A stretch of DNA of 7,202 bases from Pseudomonadota bacterium (GCA_022560215.1 JADFTO010000142.1:1-7202); one strand, 5' to 3'. Counted from the first letter of the stretch, positions 1 to 5,988 are shown. Translations and numbers: made by a program. Notes: generated from the sequence alone by a model not told the origin.

Positions 1-50
1 GGAGAGGGGGCATCCGCCAGCCGTCAACACCGGCGGGGCCGCCCGGGGAA

Positions 51-79
51 GGGTGGAGGGGGGGGAGGGTGGAAGGGGG
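51..79 (+). other. G-rich tract, possible G-quadruplex
   Basis: Four G-runs lie close together at 51-53, 58-65, 67-69 and 75-79, separated by loops of 4, 1 and 5 nt, which fits the simple G-quadruplex pattern on the plus strand. The tract also contains a near-duplicated unit (GGGTGGA followed by a G-run). It begins just beyond the stop codon of the minus-strand nuclease gene, so that transcript would carry it as a C-rich stretch. No gene is recognisable in 1-85. A role in transcription arrest is only a guess. Confidence 0.4.
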
Positions 80-85
80 CGGAGA

Positions 86-526
86 CTACTCGGGGCACCA
101 GGACCGGCGCCGGCCGCCGCCGTAAGGGCGGGCCAGGCCGGCGGCGATCAGGGCCTCGGAAAAGTCCTCGCCGCCGGGGACGCGCACCCGGGCAACCACC
201 CGGCCCGCGTACTTGCCGTAGGTGATGTGGCTGAGGACCACCCGGCCGCCGGCCGCCAAGGCCTGGACGAAATCCCGGGCGCGGCGGGCCAGCCGCCTTT
301 CCTCTTCGCAACCGCCGTTCAGCTCCGGCGCGTCGGCGCCGGCCAGGCGGACCCGGGTTTCCACATCCTGGCCCAGCCAGATGCGGGCGCGGACCACGAT
401 GGTATCGCCGTCGATCACCCCCGTCACCCGGGCCGGGATGGGACCGGGTATCACGTCTTCGGACCCGCCGGCGGCCCCGGCGAGCAGAGACAAGACCAGG
501 AGGCTTAAACGGACGGTCGTGCTTAT
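86..526 (-). CDS. Secreted thermonuclease-like (SNase domain) protein
   Basis: Staphylococcal-nuclease-fold protein, expected to cleave phosphodiester bonds in DNA/RNA with Ca2+ outside the cytoplasm. Numbered from the TTG at 493 (135 aa), the SNase core covers about residues 20-125: IDGDT (28-31), VRLAGADAPE (48-57), YGKYAGR (92-98) and FSEALIAAGLARPY (111-124). The Staphylococcus catalytic residues Arg35, Glu43 and Arg87 match R49, E57 and R98; the Ca2+-binding aspartates match D30 and D54. The start is uncertain. The frame stays open upstream to 544 and encodes STTVRLSLLVLSLLAGAAGG, a good signal peptide, but has no ATG, GTG or TTG there. An ATA at 526-524 lies 5 nt after GAGG (535-532), so I extend the gene to 526 (146 aa). 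The TTG at 493 would remove most of the signal peptide. Family assignment is firm; the start is not. Confidence 0.85.
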   Translation of the reverse strand: MSTTVRLSLLVLSLLAGAAGGSEDVIPGPIPARVTGVIDGDTIVVRARIWLGQDVETRVRLAGADAPELNGGCEEERRLARRARDFVQALAAGGRVVLSHITYGKYAGRVVARVRVPGGEDFSEALIAAGLARPYGGGRRRSWCPE

Positions 527-531
527 GGCGA

Positions 532-535
532 CCTC
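532..535 (-). promoter_or_regulatory. Ribosome binding site of the nuclease gene
   Basis: GAGG on the minus strand stands 5 nt before an ATA codon in the nuclease frame. It is the only Shine-Dalgarno-like sequence placed to translate the whole signal peptide, and it supports a start at 526 rather than at the TTG at 493. Confidence 0.4.
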
Positions 536-559
536 GCACTGCTCTCAAAGGAAGATTTT

Positions 560-565
560 ATTATA
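560..565 (-). promoter_or_regulatory. Candidate -10 box (TATAAT) for the nuclease gene
   Basis: A perfect TATAAT on the minus strand lies in an AT-rich island (about 550-600) in otherwise very GC-rich DNA. Transcription would start near 553, giving a leader of about 27 nt to the proposed start at 526. No convincing -35 hexamer was seen at 16-18 nt, so the call rests on the -10 box and the base composition. Confidence 0.45.
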
Positions 566-660
566 AGTTATACCACCATTCATAGTTTTATCACAGGCTA
601 ATTTCCCTCAGCGCCGGGCCGGGCCGGATCAGCATAGCCGAAAAGGGGGGAAATTGGAAC

Positions 661-704
661 AAAAAAGGAACATTTCCGGCCCGGGGCATTCCCCCGGCCG
701 GGGG
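661..704 (-). terminator. Candidate intrinsic terminator downstream of the SDHAF4-like gene
   Basis: Read on the minus strand just after the stop at 706: a 14-bp perfect palindrome (691-704), whose CCGGCCGGGG part can also pair with CCCCGGGCCGG (677-687, one bulge); then a small GGAA-ATG-TTCC hairpin (668-678); then six T residues (666-661). A GC-rich stem followed by a T-run fits Rho-independent termination. It separates the SDHAF4-like gene from the nuclease gene's own promoter. Confidence 0.5.
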
Positions 705-705
705 C

Positions 706-918
706 TCAGAAGTCGATGCAGCGGCCCTTGCGCTCCCAGTCGCCGTAGCGGGTGGGATCGGGCCCCTTGGGTCCGCCGGCCTCGGCGGTCTTGGCCGGCG
801 CCGGGCCGCCCTTGCCTTCCGGCCGGGCGTCTCGGGCCTTTCCGCCAGGCGCCGCCTCGCCATCGTCCGCGCCGCCGGGGGGCGCGTCCGGGGGCGGTTT
901 CTGGGGTTCCTCTTCCAT
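706..918 (-). CDS. SDHAF4-like / DUF1674 family protein
   Basis: A 70-aa protein with a low-complexity, Pro/Gly/Ala/Glu-rich N-terminal two-thirds (1-47) and the conserved C-terminal signature GPKGPDPTRYGDWERKGRC at 49-67, followed by IDF. This is the hallmark of the DUF1674 family, whose eukaryotic member SDHAF4 (Sdh8) binds flavinylated SdhA and helps assemble succinate dehydrogenase. A similar role here is inferred from the family; no sdh gene is in the window. The start at 918 is favoured because AGGAAGAG (931-924) lies 5 nt upstream. The frame continues further upstream, but only as antisense of rsmB. The gene is divergent from rsmB with 108 bp between start codons, an arrangement I recall from alphaproteobacteria. 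A terminator follows it. Confidence 0.85.
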   Translation of the reverse strand: MEEEPQKPPPDAPPGGADDGEAAPGGKARDARPEGKGGPAPAKTAEAGGPKGPDPTRYGDWERKGRCIDF

Positions 919-954
919 GGCGTCTCTTCCTAGTCCAATCCCGGCCATGGGCCA

Positions 955-965
955 AGGATAATCCT
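955..965 (+). promoter_or_regulatory. Palindrome with candidate -10 box before rsmB
   Basis: AGGATAATCCT is a perfect palindrome about an A and contains GATAAT (957-962), one base from a consensus -10. It lies midway in the divergent gap between the SDHAF4-like gene and rsmB. No good -35 was found, so it may be a weak promoter or an operator. Confidence 0.25.
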
Positions 966-990
966 GGCGGGAATGAGAGCAAACCCGCCA
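965..990 (+). other. Short inverted repeat in the rsmB leader
   Basis: TGGCGGG (965-971) pairs with CCCGCCA (984-990) across a 12-nt loop, a 7-bp GC stem about 37 nt before the rsmB start. It has no T-run, so it is not an evident terminator. A leader structure is possible but unproven. Confidence 0.3.
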
Positions 991-1026
991 AGCCGGTTGC
1001 GCCGGCCCCACACCGTAGGGCAAGAC

Positions 1027-2280
1027 ATGTCCATGAACCTGAACCCCCGAGCCGCCGCCGCCCGAATCCTGCAAGGGGTGTTGGGCAGGGGCCTGCCCAT
1101 GGACGAGACCCCCCTCGCCCGGCTGGACGGCCGCGACCGCGCCTTCGCCCGCGCCCTGGCCGTGACGACGCTGAGGCGCCTGGGCCAGATCGACGCCATC
1201 GTCACCTCCTTCCTGGAGCACCCGCCCAGGGACGCGGCCCTCATGGATATGCTCAGGCTCGGGGCCTGCCAGCTGCTTTTCCTGGGCACGCCCCCCCACG
1301 CCGCCGTCTCCGCGACGGTGGACCTGGCGGCCAAGCGCAGCCAAAAGAGGCTCCTCAACGCCGTGCTGCGCCGCATCGTCCGCCAGGGGCCGGGGCTGGC
1401 CGAGGCCCAGGACCCGGCCCGGCTCAACACGCCGGACTGGCTCTGGGACTCCTGGCGCGCCGCCTACGGCGAGGACACCTGCCGGCTGATCGCGGCCCAA
1501 CACCTGGAAGTGCCCCCCCTGGACCTGACGGTGAAGGAAGGGCGCCAGGCGCTGGCCGATGACCTGGGGGGAACCTGGCTGGCGACGGGAAGCCTGCGCC
1601 TGGCCGCCAGGGGCCCGGTCTCCCGCCTGCCCGGGTATACGGAAGGGGACTGGTGGGTGCAGGACGCCGCCGCCGCCCTGCCGGCGAAGCTGCTGGGGGA
1701 CGTGGGCGGCCGACGTGTGATCGACCTTTGCGCCGCGCCGGGGGGCAAGACGGCGCAACTGGCGGCGGCCGGCGCCCGGGTCACCGCCGTCGACCGCGCC
1801 CCCAAGCGCTTGCGGCGGCTCGAGGAAAACCTGCGCCGCCTCGCCCTGGAGGCCACCATCGTGGAGGCCGACGCGGCCCGCTGGCTGCCGCCCGAGCCCG
1901 CCGACGCCGTTCTCCTGGACGTGCCCTGTTCCGCCACCGGCGCCATCCGCCGCCATCCCGATATCGCTCGCCTCAAGACCCCGGCCGAGGTGAAGGTCCT
2001 CGCCGAGGTGCAGGACAGGCTGCTCATCCAGGCCCTGGCCATGGTCAAACCCGGCGGCGTCATCGTTTACTGCGCCTGCTCGCTGGAGCCCGAGGAGGGG
2101 CCGGACAGGATATCCAAGCTGCTGGGCTCAGGGGCGCCGGTGGAACGCATGCCTGTCAGCGCCGACGAAGTGGGGGGACTGGACCGGCTGCTGACGGCCC
2201 AAGGCGATCTGCGCACCCTTCCCTGCCATATGGATGGCGGCATGGACGGGTTCTACGCCGCCCGCCTCAAACGGATTTAG
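1027..2280 (+). CDS. rsmB: RsmB: 16S rRNA (cytosine-967-C5)-methyltransferase
   Basis: A 417-aa SAM-dependent RNA m5C methyltransferase of the RsmB/Sun (NOP2/Sun) family, expected to methylate C967 of 16S rRNA. The N-terminal part (about 5-135) is the NusB-like RNA-binding domain, with DGRDRAFARALAVTTLRR and QKRLLNAVLRRIV. The Rossmann methyltransferase part follows: CAAPGGKT (235-242, SAM binding), DVPCSATG (298-305, motif IV, C301 for product release) and YCACSLEPEEG (348-358, motif VI, C351 as nucleophile). The C-terminal DGGMDGFYAARLKR is typical. The start at 1027 has AGGG (1017-1020) 6 nt upstream. An in-frame ATG at 973 is less likely because its purine run abuts the start and the added 18 residues are not family-like. 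All key residues are present. The last bases overlap the convergent SGNH hydrolase gene. Confidence 0.93.
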   Translation: MSMNLNPRAAAARILQGVLGRGLPMDETPLARLDGRDRAFARALAVTTLRRLGQIDAIVTSFLEHPPRDAALMDMLRLGACQLLFLGTPPHAAVSATVDLAAKRSQKRLLNAVLRRIVRQGPGLAEAQDPARLNTPDWLWDSWRAAYGEDTCRLIAAQHLEVPPLDLTVKEGRQALADDLGGTWLATGSLRLAARGPVSRLPGYTEGDWWVQDAAAALPAKLLGDVGGRRVIDLCAAPGGKTAQLAAAGARVTAVDRAPKRLRRLEENLRRLALEATIVEADAARWLPPEPADAVLLDVPCSATGAIRRHPDIARLKTPAEVKVLAEVQDRLLIQALAMVKPGGVIVYCACSLEPEEGPDRISKLLGSGAPVERMPVSADEVGGLDRLLTAQGDLRTLPCHMDGGMDGFYAARLKRI

Positions 2281-3419
2281 GGCTTAGCGTAGGCGGCGCA
2301 AAGGGCGCCGGCCAGGGCCTTCCCGGCGGCGCGGTGCCCGGCCCGGTTCCAGTGCCCGCCCGCCGAGGCCTCGCCCCCGTGCAGGCGCTCATTCCCGGCC
2401 TCCGCAATTGCGCGCAGGGGCTCCAGCAGGCTCACCGCCGGGATGCCTTCGGCCGCCGCCAGGCGGGCCAGGCGGCGGTCGGGGTAGTCCAGGCCGTCGG
2501 CCCCGAGCGCGGCCGCGTAGCGCCCCCTGACGCCGGCGTCCGGGTAGACCTGGGGCGGGTTGGTGAGGGTCAGCAGCCAGAAATCGGCCCCCTTGTCCCG
2601 GACCCTTCGGTTCATGGCCCGGATCAGCTCCTCGGTCACCGCCCAGGCCCCGGCCCAGGGCCCGTCGCCTGGCGCCAGATAGACGGCCCCGTTAAGCCCG
2701 GCGCCCAGTTGCTGGGCCAGGGTGGTCTCCCTGTTCTTCCAGGCGGACTTGACCCTAAGGTAGGCTTGGCGCGCCACCTGCAGGGTCCGCAAGGAATTGT
2801 AGAGGCCGTGCTTCACCTCCCCCCACGCCTTCTTGGCCTTGAAGCGGAACGTAGAGAGGTTGCTTGAGTCCAGGACCAGGGCGCCGTCCCGGATGACGAA
2901 ATAGGGGCGGTCCGGATGGCGGTCCAGGACCCTTGAGTTGTTGAGGACGTCGTTGCCCGTGAAAAAGGCGAGCATCACCAGGTCGGGGGCGTACTTCCAC
3001 ACCCGGTCGTCCAGGACCAGGAGCTGCTGCGCCGTCCCGTAGCCGTTGACGGCGAAGCCGAGGACCTCCACGCCGCTTAGGCCTTTGCACCGGGATAGCA
3101 GGGCCTCCATCACCTTCCAGTAGGTGTCCTCGAGGGGGACTTCCCTGGCCTCGGTGAAGGAATCGCCCAACACCGCCACGCGGAAGGCGCCGTTGGCCTC
3201 CGCGTGGTCCACGTCGCGGAAGCCTTCGGCGTTGATCTTGATCCGCGTCCGCCCCTCCATGGCGTGGATGCCCTCGATGCCCGGGCGGGGCGACCAGCCG
3301 AGACGGGAGTCGAGCCGGTAGAACTCGGGGTACGAAATGCCCCAGGCGCGCAAGCCCACCTCGCCCATGGCGATGGCCACGGCGACACTGAGCGCGAGCG
3401 TGAGAATGTTTTTCCGGAT
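2277..3419 (-). CDS. Membrane-anchored SGNH/GDSL-family hydrolase
   Basis: About 380 aa from the proposed start. A hydrophobic N-terminal segment (5-18) after MRKN suggests a signal anchor, with the enzyme on the periplasmic side. SGNH blocks are visible: VLGDSFTEA with nucleophile S87 (block I), NGYGTAQQ (125-132, block II), FFTGNDV with N156 (block III) and GGHWNRAGH with H356 (block V). Such enzymes are usually esterases or acyltransferases on lipids or sugars; the substrate is unknown. The acid expected two residues before H356 (DGHWN in relatives) is G354, so the triad looks altered. The start is unusual: the best-placed codon is ATC (3419-3417), 5 nt after GGAGG (3429-3425), and no ATG, GTG or TTG lies in frame between it and the promoter. 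The in-frame GTG (3380) and ATG (3368) lack a ribosome binding site and would cut the membrane segment. The gene is divergent from the carbamoyltransferase cluster. Confidence 0.82.
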   Translation of the reverse strand: MRKNILTLALSVAVAIAMGEVGLRAWGISYPEFYRLDSRLGWSPRPGIEGIHAMEGRTRIKINAEGFRDVDHAEANGAFRVAVLGDSFTEAREVPLEDTYWKVMEALLSRCKGLSGVEVLGFAVNGYGTAQQLLVLDDRVWKYAPDLVMLAFFTGNDVLNNSRVLDRHPDRPYFVIRDGALVLDSSNLSTFRFKAKKAWGEVKHGLYNSLRTLQVARQAYLRVKSAWKNRETTLAQQLGAGLNGAVYLAPGDGPWAGAWAVTEELIRAMNRRVRDKGADFWLLTLTNPPQVYPDAGVRGRYAAALGADGLDYPDRRLARLAAAEGIPAVSLLEPLRAIAEAGNERLHGGEASAGGHWNRAGHRAAGKALAGALCAAYAKP

Positions 3420-3424
3420 CGGGC

Positions 3425-3429
3425 CCTCC
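3425..3429 (-). promoter_or_regulatory. Ribosome binding site of the SGNH hydrolase gene
   Basis: GGAGG on the minus strand (within GGGAGGG, 3430-3424) is a strong Shine-Dalgarno sequence, 5 nt before the ATC codon at 3419-3417. It points to initiation at that non-standard codon rather than at the downstream GTG or ATG. Confidence 0.5.
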
Positions 3430-3443
3430 CTTGTCCAAAATCC

Positions 3444-3472
3444 CCTATATAGGATCGAACCTACCCCGGCAA
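3444..3472 (-). promoter_or_regulatory. Candidate promoter for the SGNH hydrolase gene
   Basis: On the minus strand, TTGCCG (3472-3467) and TATAGG (3449-3444) are separated by 17 nt, each matching four of six sigma-70 consensus positions. The predicted transcript start near 3437 leaves a leader of about 18 nt that includes the GGAGG. The -10 region lies in the perfect palindrome CCTATATAGG (3444-3453). Confidence 0.4.
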
Positions 3473-3506
3473 TCCAGGAGGCAAGGGAGGAGAGCCCCTT
3501 TGCCCT

Positions 3507-3536
3507 TTGACTTCCCGGCGCTATCGATAGTAAACA
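3507..3536 (+). promoter_or_regulatory. Candidate promoter for the SxtJ-DUF5989-carbamoyltransferase cluster
   Basis: TTGACT (3507-3512, five of six -35 positions) is followed after 18 nt by TAAACA (3531-3536), a weak -10. Transcription would start near 3543, about 20 nt before the TTG start at 3564. A perfect 10-bp palindrome, CTATCGATAG (3521-3530), fills the spacer and could be an operator. Only this gap can carry the cluster's promoter, because the genes beyond it are nearly contiguous. Confidence 0.4.
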
Positions 3537-3563
3537 CCCGGCCAAGCGGAAAGGGTTGGGCCG

Positions 3564-3986
3564 TTGGCCGGAAAATTCCACGAGGACTACGCGAGAGAGA
3601 TCGAAGCCGGCTCCGAGAAGTCCTTCGGCGTCGTCTTCGCCGTCGTCTTCGCCATAATCGGCGTCTTCCCCCTCTGGAAGGCCGGGGACCCGGCTTACTG
3701 GGCGTTGGGCATCAGCGCCGTGTTCCTGGTCCTGGCCCTGGCCCGGCCCGCGACATTGAAGCCCCTGAACCGCCTTTGGCACCTGGTCGGACTGGGGCTG
3801 GCCAAGGTGGTCAATCCCCTGGTCCTGGGTTTGATGTTCTTCTTCACCATCACGCCCATGGCGCTCATCATGCGGATGATGGGGAAGGACCCCTTGCGGC
3901 TCCGCTTCGAGCCCGATGCCGAAAGCTATTGGATCGAACGCCGGCCCCCGGGCCCCGAGCCCGAGACCATGAACAGGCAGTTCTAG
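3564..3986 (+). CDS. SxtJ-family membrane protein
   Basis: A 140-aa integral membrane protein of the SxtJ family, named after a gene beside the carbamoyltransferase gene in cyanobacterial saxitoxin clusters. Its biochemical role is unknown. Three hydrophobic stretches are seen at about 21-38, 44-61 and 75-104, between a charged N-terminus (HEDYAREIEAGSEKSFG) and a conserved polar tail (GKDPLRLRFEPDAESYWIER, then RPPGPEPETMNRQF). The start is TTG at 3564, the only possible initiation codon after the in-frame stop at 3531-3533; AAGGG (3551-3555) lies 8 nt upstream. It is the first gene of a cluster, with 2 nt to the DUF5989 gene. Together with the next two genes it reproduces the sxtJ-sxtK-sxtI combination of families. 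A role in positioning the carbamoyltransferase at the membrane is inference. Family confidence is good, function low. Confidence 0.85.
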   Translation: MAGKFHEDYAREIEAGSEKSFGVVFAVVFAIIGVFPLWKAGDPAYWALGISAVFLVLALARPATLKPLNRLWHLVGLGLAKVVNPLVLGLMFFFTITPMALIMRMMGKDPLRLRFEPDAESYWIERRPPGPEPETMNRQF

Positions 3987-3988
3987 GC

Positions 3989-4138
3989 ATGGGATTCGTG
4001 TTGGAGCTCTGGACCTTCATGAAGGTCCGCAAGAAGTTCTGGCTGCTGCCGATCTTCGTCATGATGGCCATTTTCGGCGGGCTGGTGGTGCTCAGCCAGG
4101 GGTCCGCCGTGGCGCCCTTCATCTACACCATTTTCTGA
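3989..4138 (+). CDS. DUF5989 family small membrane protein (SxtK-like)
   Basis: A 49-aa protein with a short amphipathic start (MGFVLELWTFMKVRKKFW), one transmembrane helix (about 19-37) and the conserved tail QGSAVAPFIYTIF. The pattern ELWxFxKxRKKFWLLP...QGSAVAPFIYT is that of DUF5989, whose members usually sit beside SxtJ and a carbamoyltransferase, as here. The basic RKK segment before the helix predicts the N-terminus in the cytoplasm. The start ATG is only 2 nt after the sxtJ-like stop and has no good spaced Shine-Dalgarno (the only AGG, inside the preceding stop region, is too close), so translational coupling is likely. The carbamoyltransferase gene begins 13 nt downstream. The function is not known; a small subunit or membrane adaptor is an inference from constant gene linkage. 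Confidence 0.85.
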   Translation: MGFVLELWTFMKVRKKFWLLPIFVMMAIFGGLVVLSQGSAVAPFIYTIF

Positions 4139-4151
4139 GCGGGGATCCGCC

Positions 4152-5987
4152 TTGCGCGTCCTCGGCATCTCGGCTTTCTACCACGACAGCGCCGCCGCCA
4201 TGATCGAGGACGGACGCATCGCGGCGGCCGCCCAGGAGGAGCGCTTCAGCCGCAAGAAGCACGATTCCCGGTTTCCGGAAAACGCCATCAACTTCTGCCT
4301 CGAACACGCAGGCGTCGGCCTCGGCCAAGTCGATTACGTCGCCTTCTACGACAAGCCCTTCCTCAAGTTCGAGCGCTTGGTCGAAACCTACCTGGCCTTC
4401 GCGCCGAGGGGCTTCGCCTCCTTCCGCATGGCCTTGCCTGTGTGGCTGCGCGAGAAGCTGTTCCAGAAGGACCTGCTGAGACGGGAGTTCGCCAAGTTCG
4501 ACAAGGACTTCGACTGGAAGAACAGGCTGCTGTTCTCCGAACACCACCTCAGCCACGCGGCGTCCGCCTTCTTCCCGTCCCCGTTCGAGGAAGCCGCCGT
4601 GCTCACCATGGACGGGGTCGGCGAATGGGCCACCACGTCGCTGGCCATCGGCGAGGGCAACCGCCTGCGGGTGCTGCGGGAGATCCACTTCCCCCATTCC
4701 CTGGGCCTGCTCTATTCGGCCTTCACCTCCTACACCGGCTTCAGGGTCAATTCGGGCGAGTACAAGGTCATGGGCCTGGCGCCCTACGGGGAGCCCCGCT
4801 ACGCCGAGCTGATCCTGGACACCCTCATGGACCTGAAAGACGACGGCACCTTCCGCCTGGACCAGTCCTACTTCGAGTACTGCACCGGGCTGGCCATGAC
4901 CAACAAGAAGTTTCACGCCCTTTTCGGCGGCCCGCCCCGGCACGCCGATGACCCCCTGACCCAGCGCCACATGGACCTGGCGGCGTCGGTGCAGAAGGTG
5001 ACGGAAGAGGTGGTGCTGAGGCTGACGCGCTCCATCGCCCGGGACACCGGGCTTAAGAACCTGTGTCTGGCGGGCGGCGTGGCGCTGAACTGCGTCGCCA
5101 ACGGCCATGTGCTGCGCGACGGCAGCTTCGAGAACATCTGGATCCAGCCGGCGGCGGGGGACGCGGGCGGGGCGCTGGGCGCGGCGCTGGCCGCCTATCA
5201 CCTGTACAAGGGCGGCGAACGCAAGACCGACGGCGCGGGCGACGCCATGCAGGGCGCCTACCTGGGTCCGGAATTGTCCGCCGCCGAGATCGAAAGCCGC
5301 CTGGCCAAGGCCGGGGCCAGGTTCTCCGTCCTCGACGAGACGGCCCTCATCGAGGCCGCGGCTGGTGCGCTCGCCGAGGGCAAGGCGGTGGGATGGTTCC
5401 AGGGGCGCATGGAGTTCGGGCCCCGGGCGCTGGGCGGGCGCTCGGTGCTCGGCGATCCCCGCTCGAAGACCATGCAGAAGACCCTGAACCTGAAGGTCAA
5501 GTACCGGGAATCCTTCCGCCCCTTCGCCCCCTCGGTGCTGGCCGAGGACGCCGCCGAGTGGTTCCAGCTCAACGATGCCAGCCCCTACATGATGCTGGTC
5601 GCGGGTGTCGCCGAGAACCGCCGCCGCGCCATGACGGAGGACGAGGAAGCCCTTTTCGGCATCGACAAGCTGAACGTGGTGCGCTCCCAGATTCCCGCCG
5701 TCACCCATGTGGACTATTCGGCGCGCATCCAGACCGTGCACAAGGAAACCAACCCCCGCTATCACGCCCTGATCTCGCGCTTCAAGGAGCTCACCGGCTG
5801 CCCGATGGTCGTCAACACCTCCTTCAACGTCCGCGGCGAGCCCATCGTGTGCACGCCGGAAGACGCCTTCCGATGCTTCATGGGCACGGAAATCGACCTG
5901 CTGGTGGCCGGCGACTGCGTGCTCGACAAGGAAAGCCAGGACCCGGCGCTGAAGCGCGACTACAGGGACGACTTCGATCCCGATTGA
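4152..5987 (+). CDS. NodU/CmcH/TobZ-type O-carbamoyltransferase (SxtI-like)
   Basis: A 611-aa cytoplasmic carbamoyltransferase that, by family, uses carbamoyl phosphate and ATP to form carbamoyl-adenylate and transfers the carbamoyl group to a hydroxyl. The N-terminal Kae1-like part has FYHDSAAA (9-16), EERFSRKKHD (29-38), HHLSH (131-135, H131 and H135 as Fe ligands), DGVGEW (154-159), NSGEYKVMGLAPYG (200-213), LAGGVALN (306-313) and PAAGDAGGALGAA (333-345). The C-terminal YrdC-like domain has GRMEFGPRALGGRS (418-431), FRPFAPSV and NTSFNVRGEPIV (555-566). Length and motifs are complete, so the enzyme looks active. The start is TTG at 4152 with GGGGA (4141-4145) 6 nt upstream. NodU acts on Nod factor, TobZ on tobramycin and SxtI in saxitoxin synthesis. 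The acceptor here is unknown; the membrane partners suggest an envelope glycan or lipid-linked sugar. It is the last gene of the cluster. Confidence 0.93.
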   Translation: MRVLGISAFYHDSAAAMIEDGRIAAAAQEERFSRKKHDSRFPENAINFCLEHAGVGLGQVDYVAFYDKPFLKFERLVETYLAFAPRGFASFRMALPVWLREKLFQKDLLRREFAKFDKDFDWKNRLLFSEHHLSHAASAFFPSPFEEAAVLTMDGVGEWATTSLAIGEGNRLRVLREIHFPHSLGLLYSAFTSYTGFRVNSGEYKVMGLAPYGEPRYAELILDTLMDLKDDGTFRLDQSYFEYCTGLAMTNKKFHALFGGPPRHADDPLTQRHMDLAASVQKVTEEVVLRLTRSIARDTGLKNLCLAGGVALNCVANGHVLRDGSFENIWIQPAAGDAGGALGAALAAYHLYKGGERKTDGAGDAMQGAYLGPELSAAEIESRLAKAGARFSVLDETALIEAAAGALAEGKAVGWFQGRMEFGPRALGGRSVLGDPRSKTMQKTLNLKVKYRESFRPFAPSVLAEDAAEWFQLNDASPYMMLVAGVAENRRRAMTEDEEALFGIDKLNVVRSQIPAVTHVDYSARIQTVHKETNPRYHALISRFKELTGCPMVVNTSFNVRGEPIVCTPEDAFRCFMGTEIDLLVAGDCVLDKESQDPALKRDYRDDFDPD

Positions 5988-5988
5988 G

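Noticed and set aside
600..655. Inverted repeat AATTTCCC (600-607) / GGGAAATT (648-655)
   Set aside because: Eight-bp arms 40 bp apart with no matching inner stem and no T-run; likely chance, or at most a weak site near the nuclease promoter.
973..975. ATG at 973 as rsmB start
   Set aside because: Shine-Dalgarno-like purines abut the codon, and the added residues are unlike RsmB N-termini; ATG 1027 has AGGG at a proper distance.
706..1956. A 416-codon minus-strand frame running antisense through rsmB into the SDHAF4-like gene
   Set aside because: Only its last 70 codons match a family, and a good ribosome binding site precedes the ATG at 918. The rest is low-complexity antisense of rsmB.
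1653..2867. A 404-codon plus-strand frame overlapping the rsmB end and the SGNH gene
   Set aside because: Arg/Gly/Pro-rich shadow spanning two real genes in other frames; no domain seen.
2755..3438. TTG at 3438-3436 with a 227-codon frame as an alternative reading of the SGNH region
   Set aside because: Wrong frame: the product is Arg/Gly/Pro-rich, and the TTG would sit at the predicted transcript start. It would need a frameshift to reach the SGNH domain.
4119..5765. A 548-codon minus-strand frame opposite the carbamoyltransferase gene
   Set aside because: Its translation is rich in Gly, His, Val and Gln with no recognisable domain, as expected from antisense of a GC-rich gene whose sense strand encodes a complete known enzyme.
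3564..5987. A saxitoxin biosynthesis cluster
   Set aside because: Only the carbamoyltransferase and its two membrane companions are present; no polyketide synthase-like SxtA, amidinotransferase or tailoring oxygenases are in the window.
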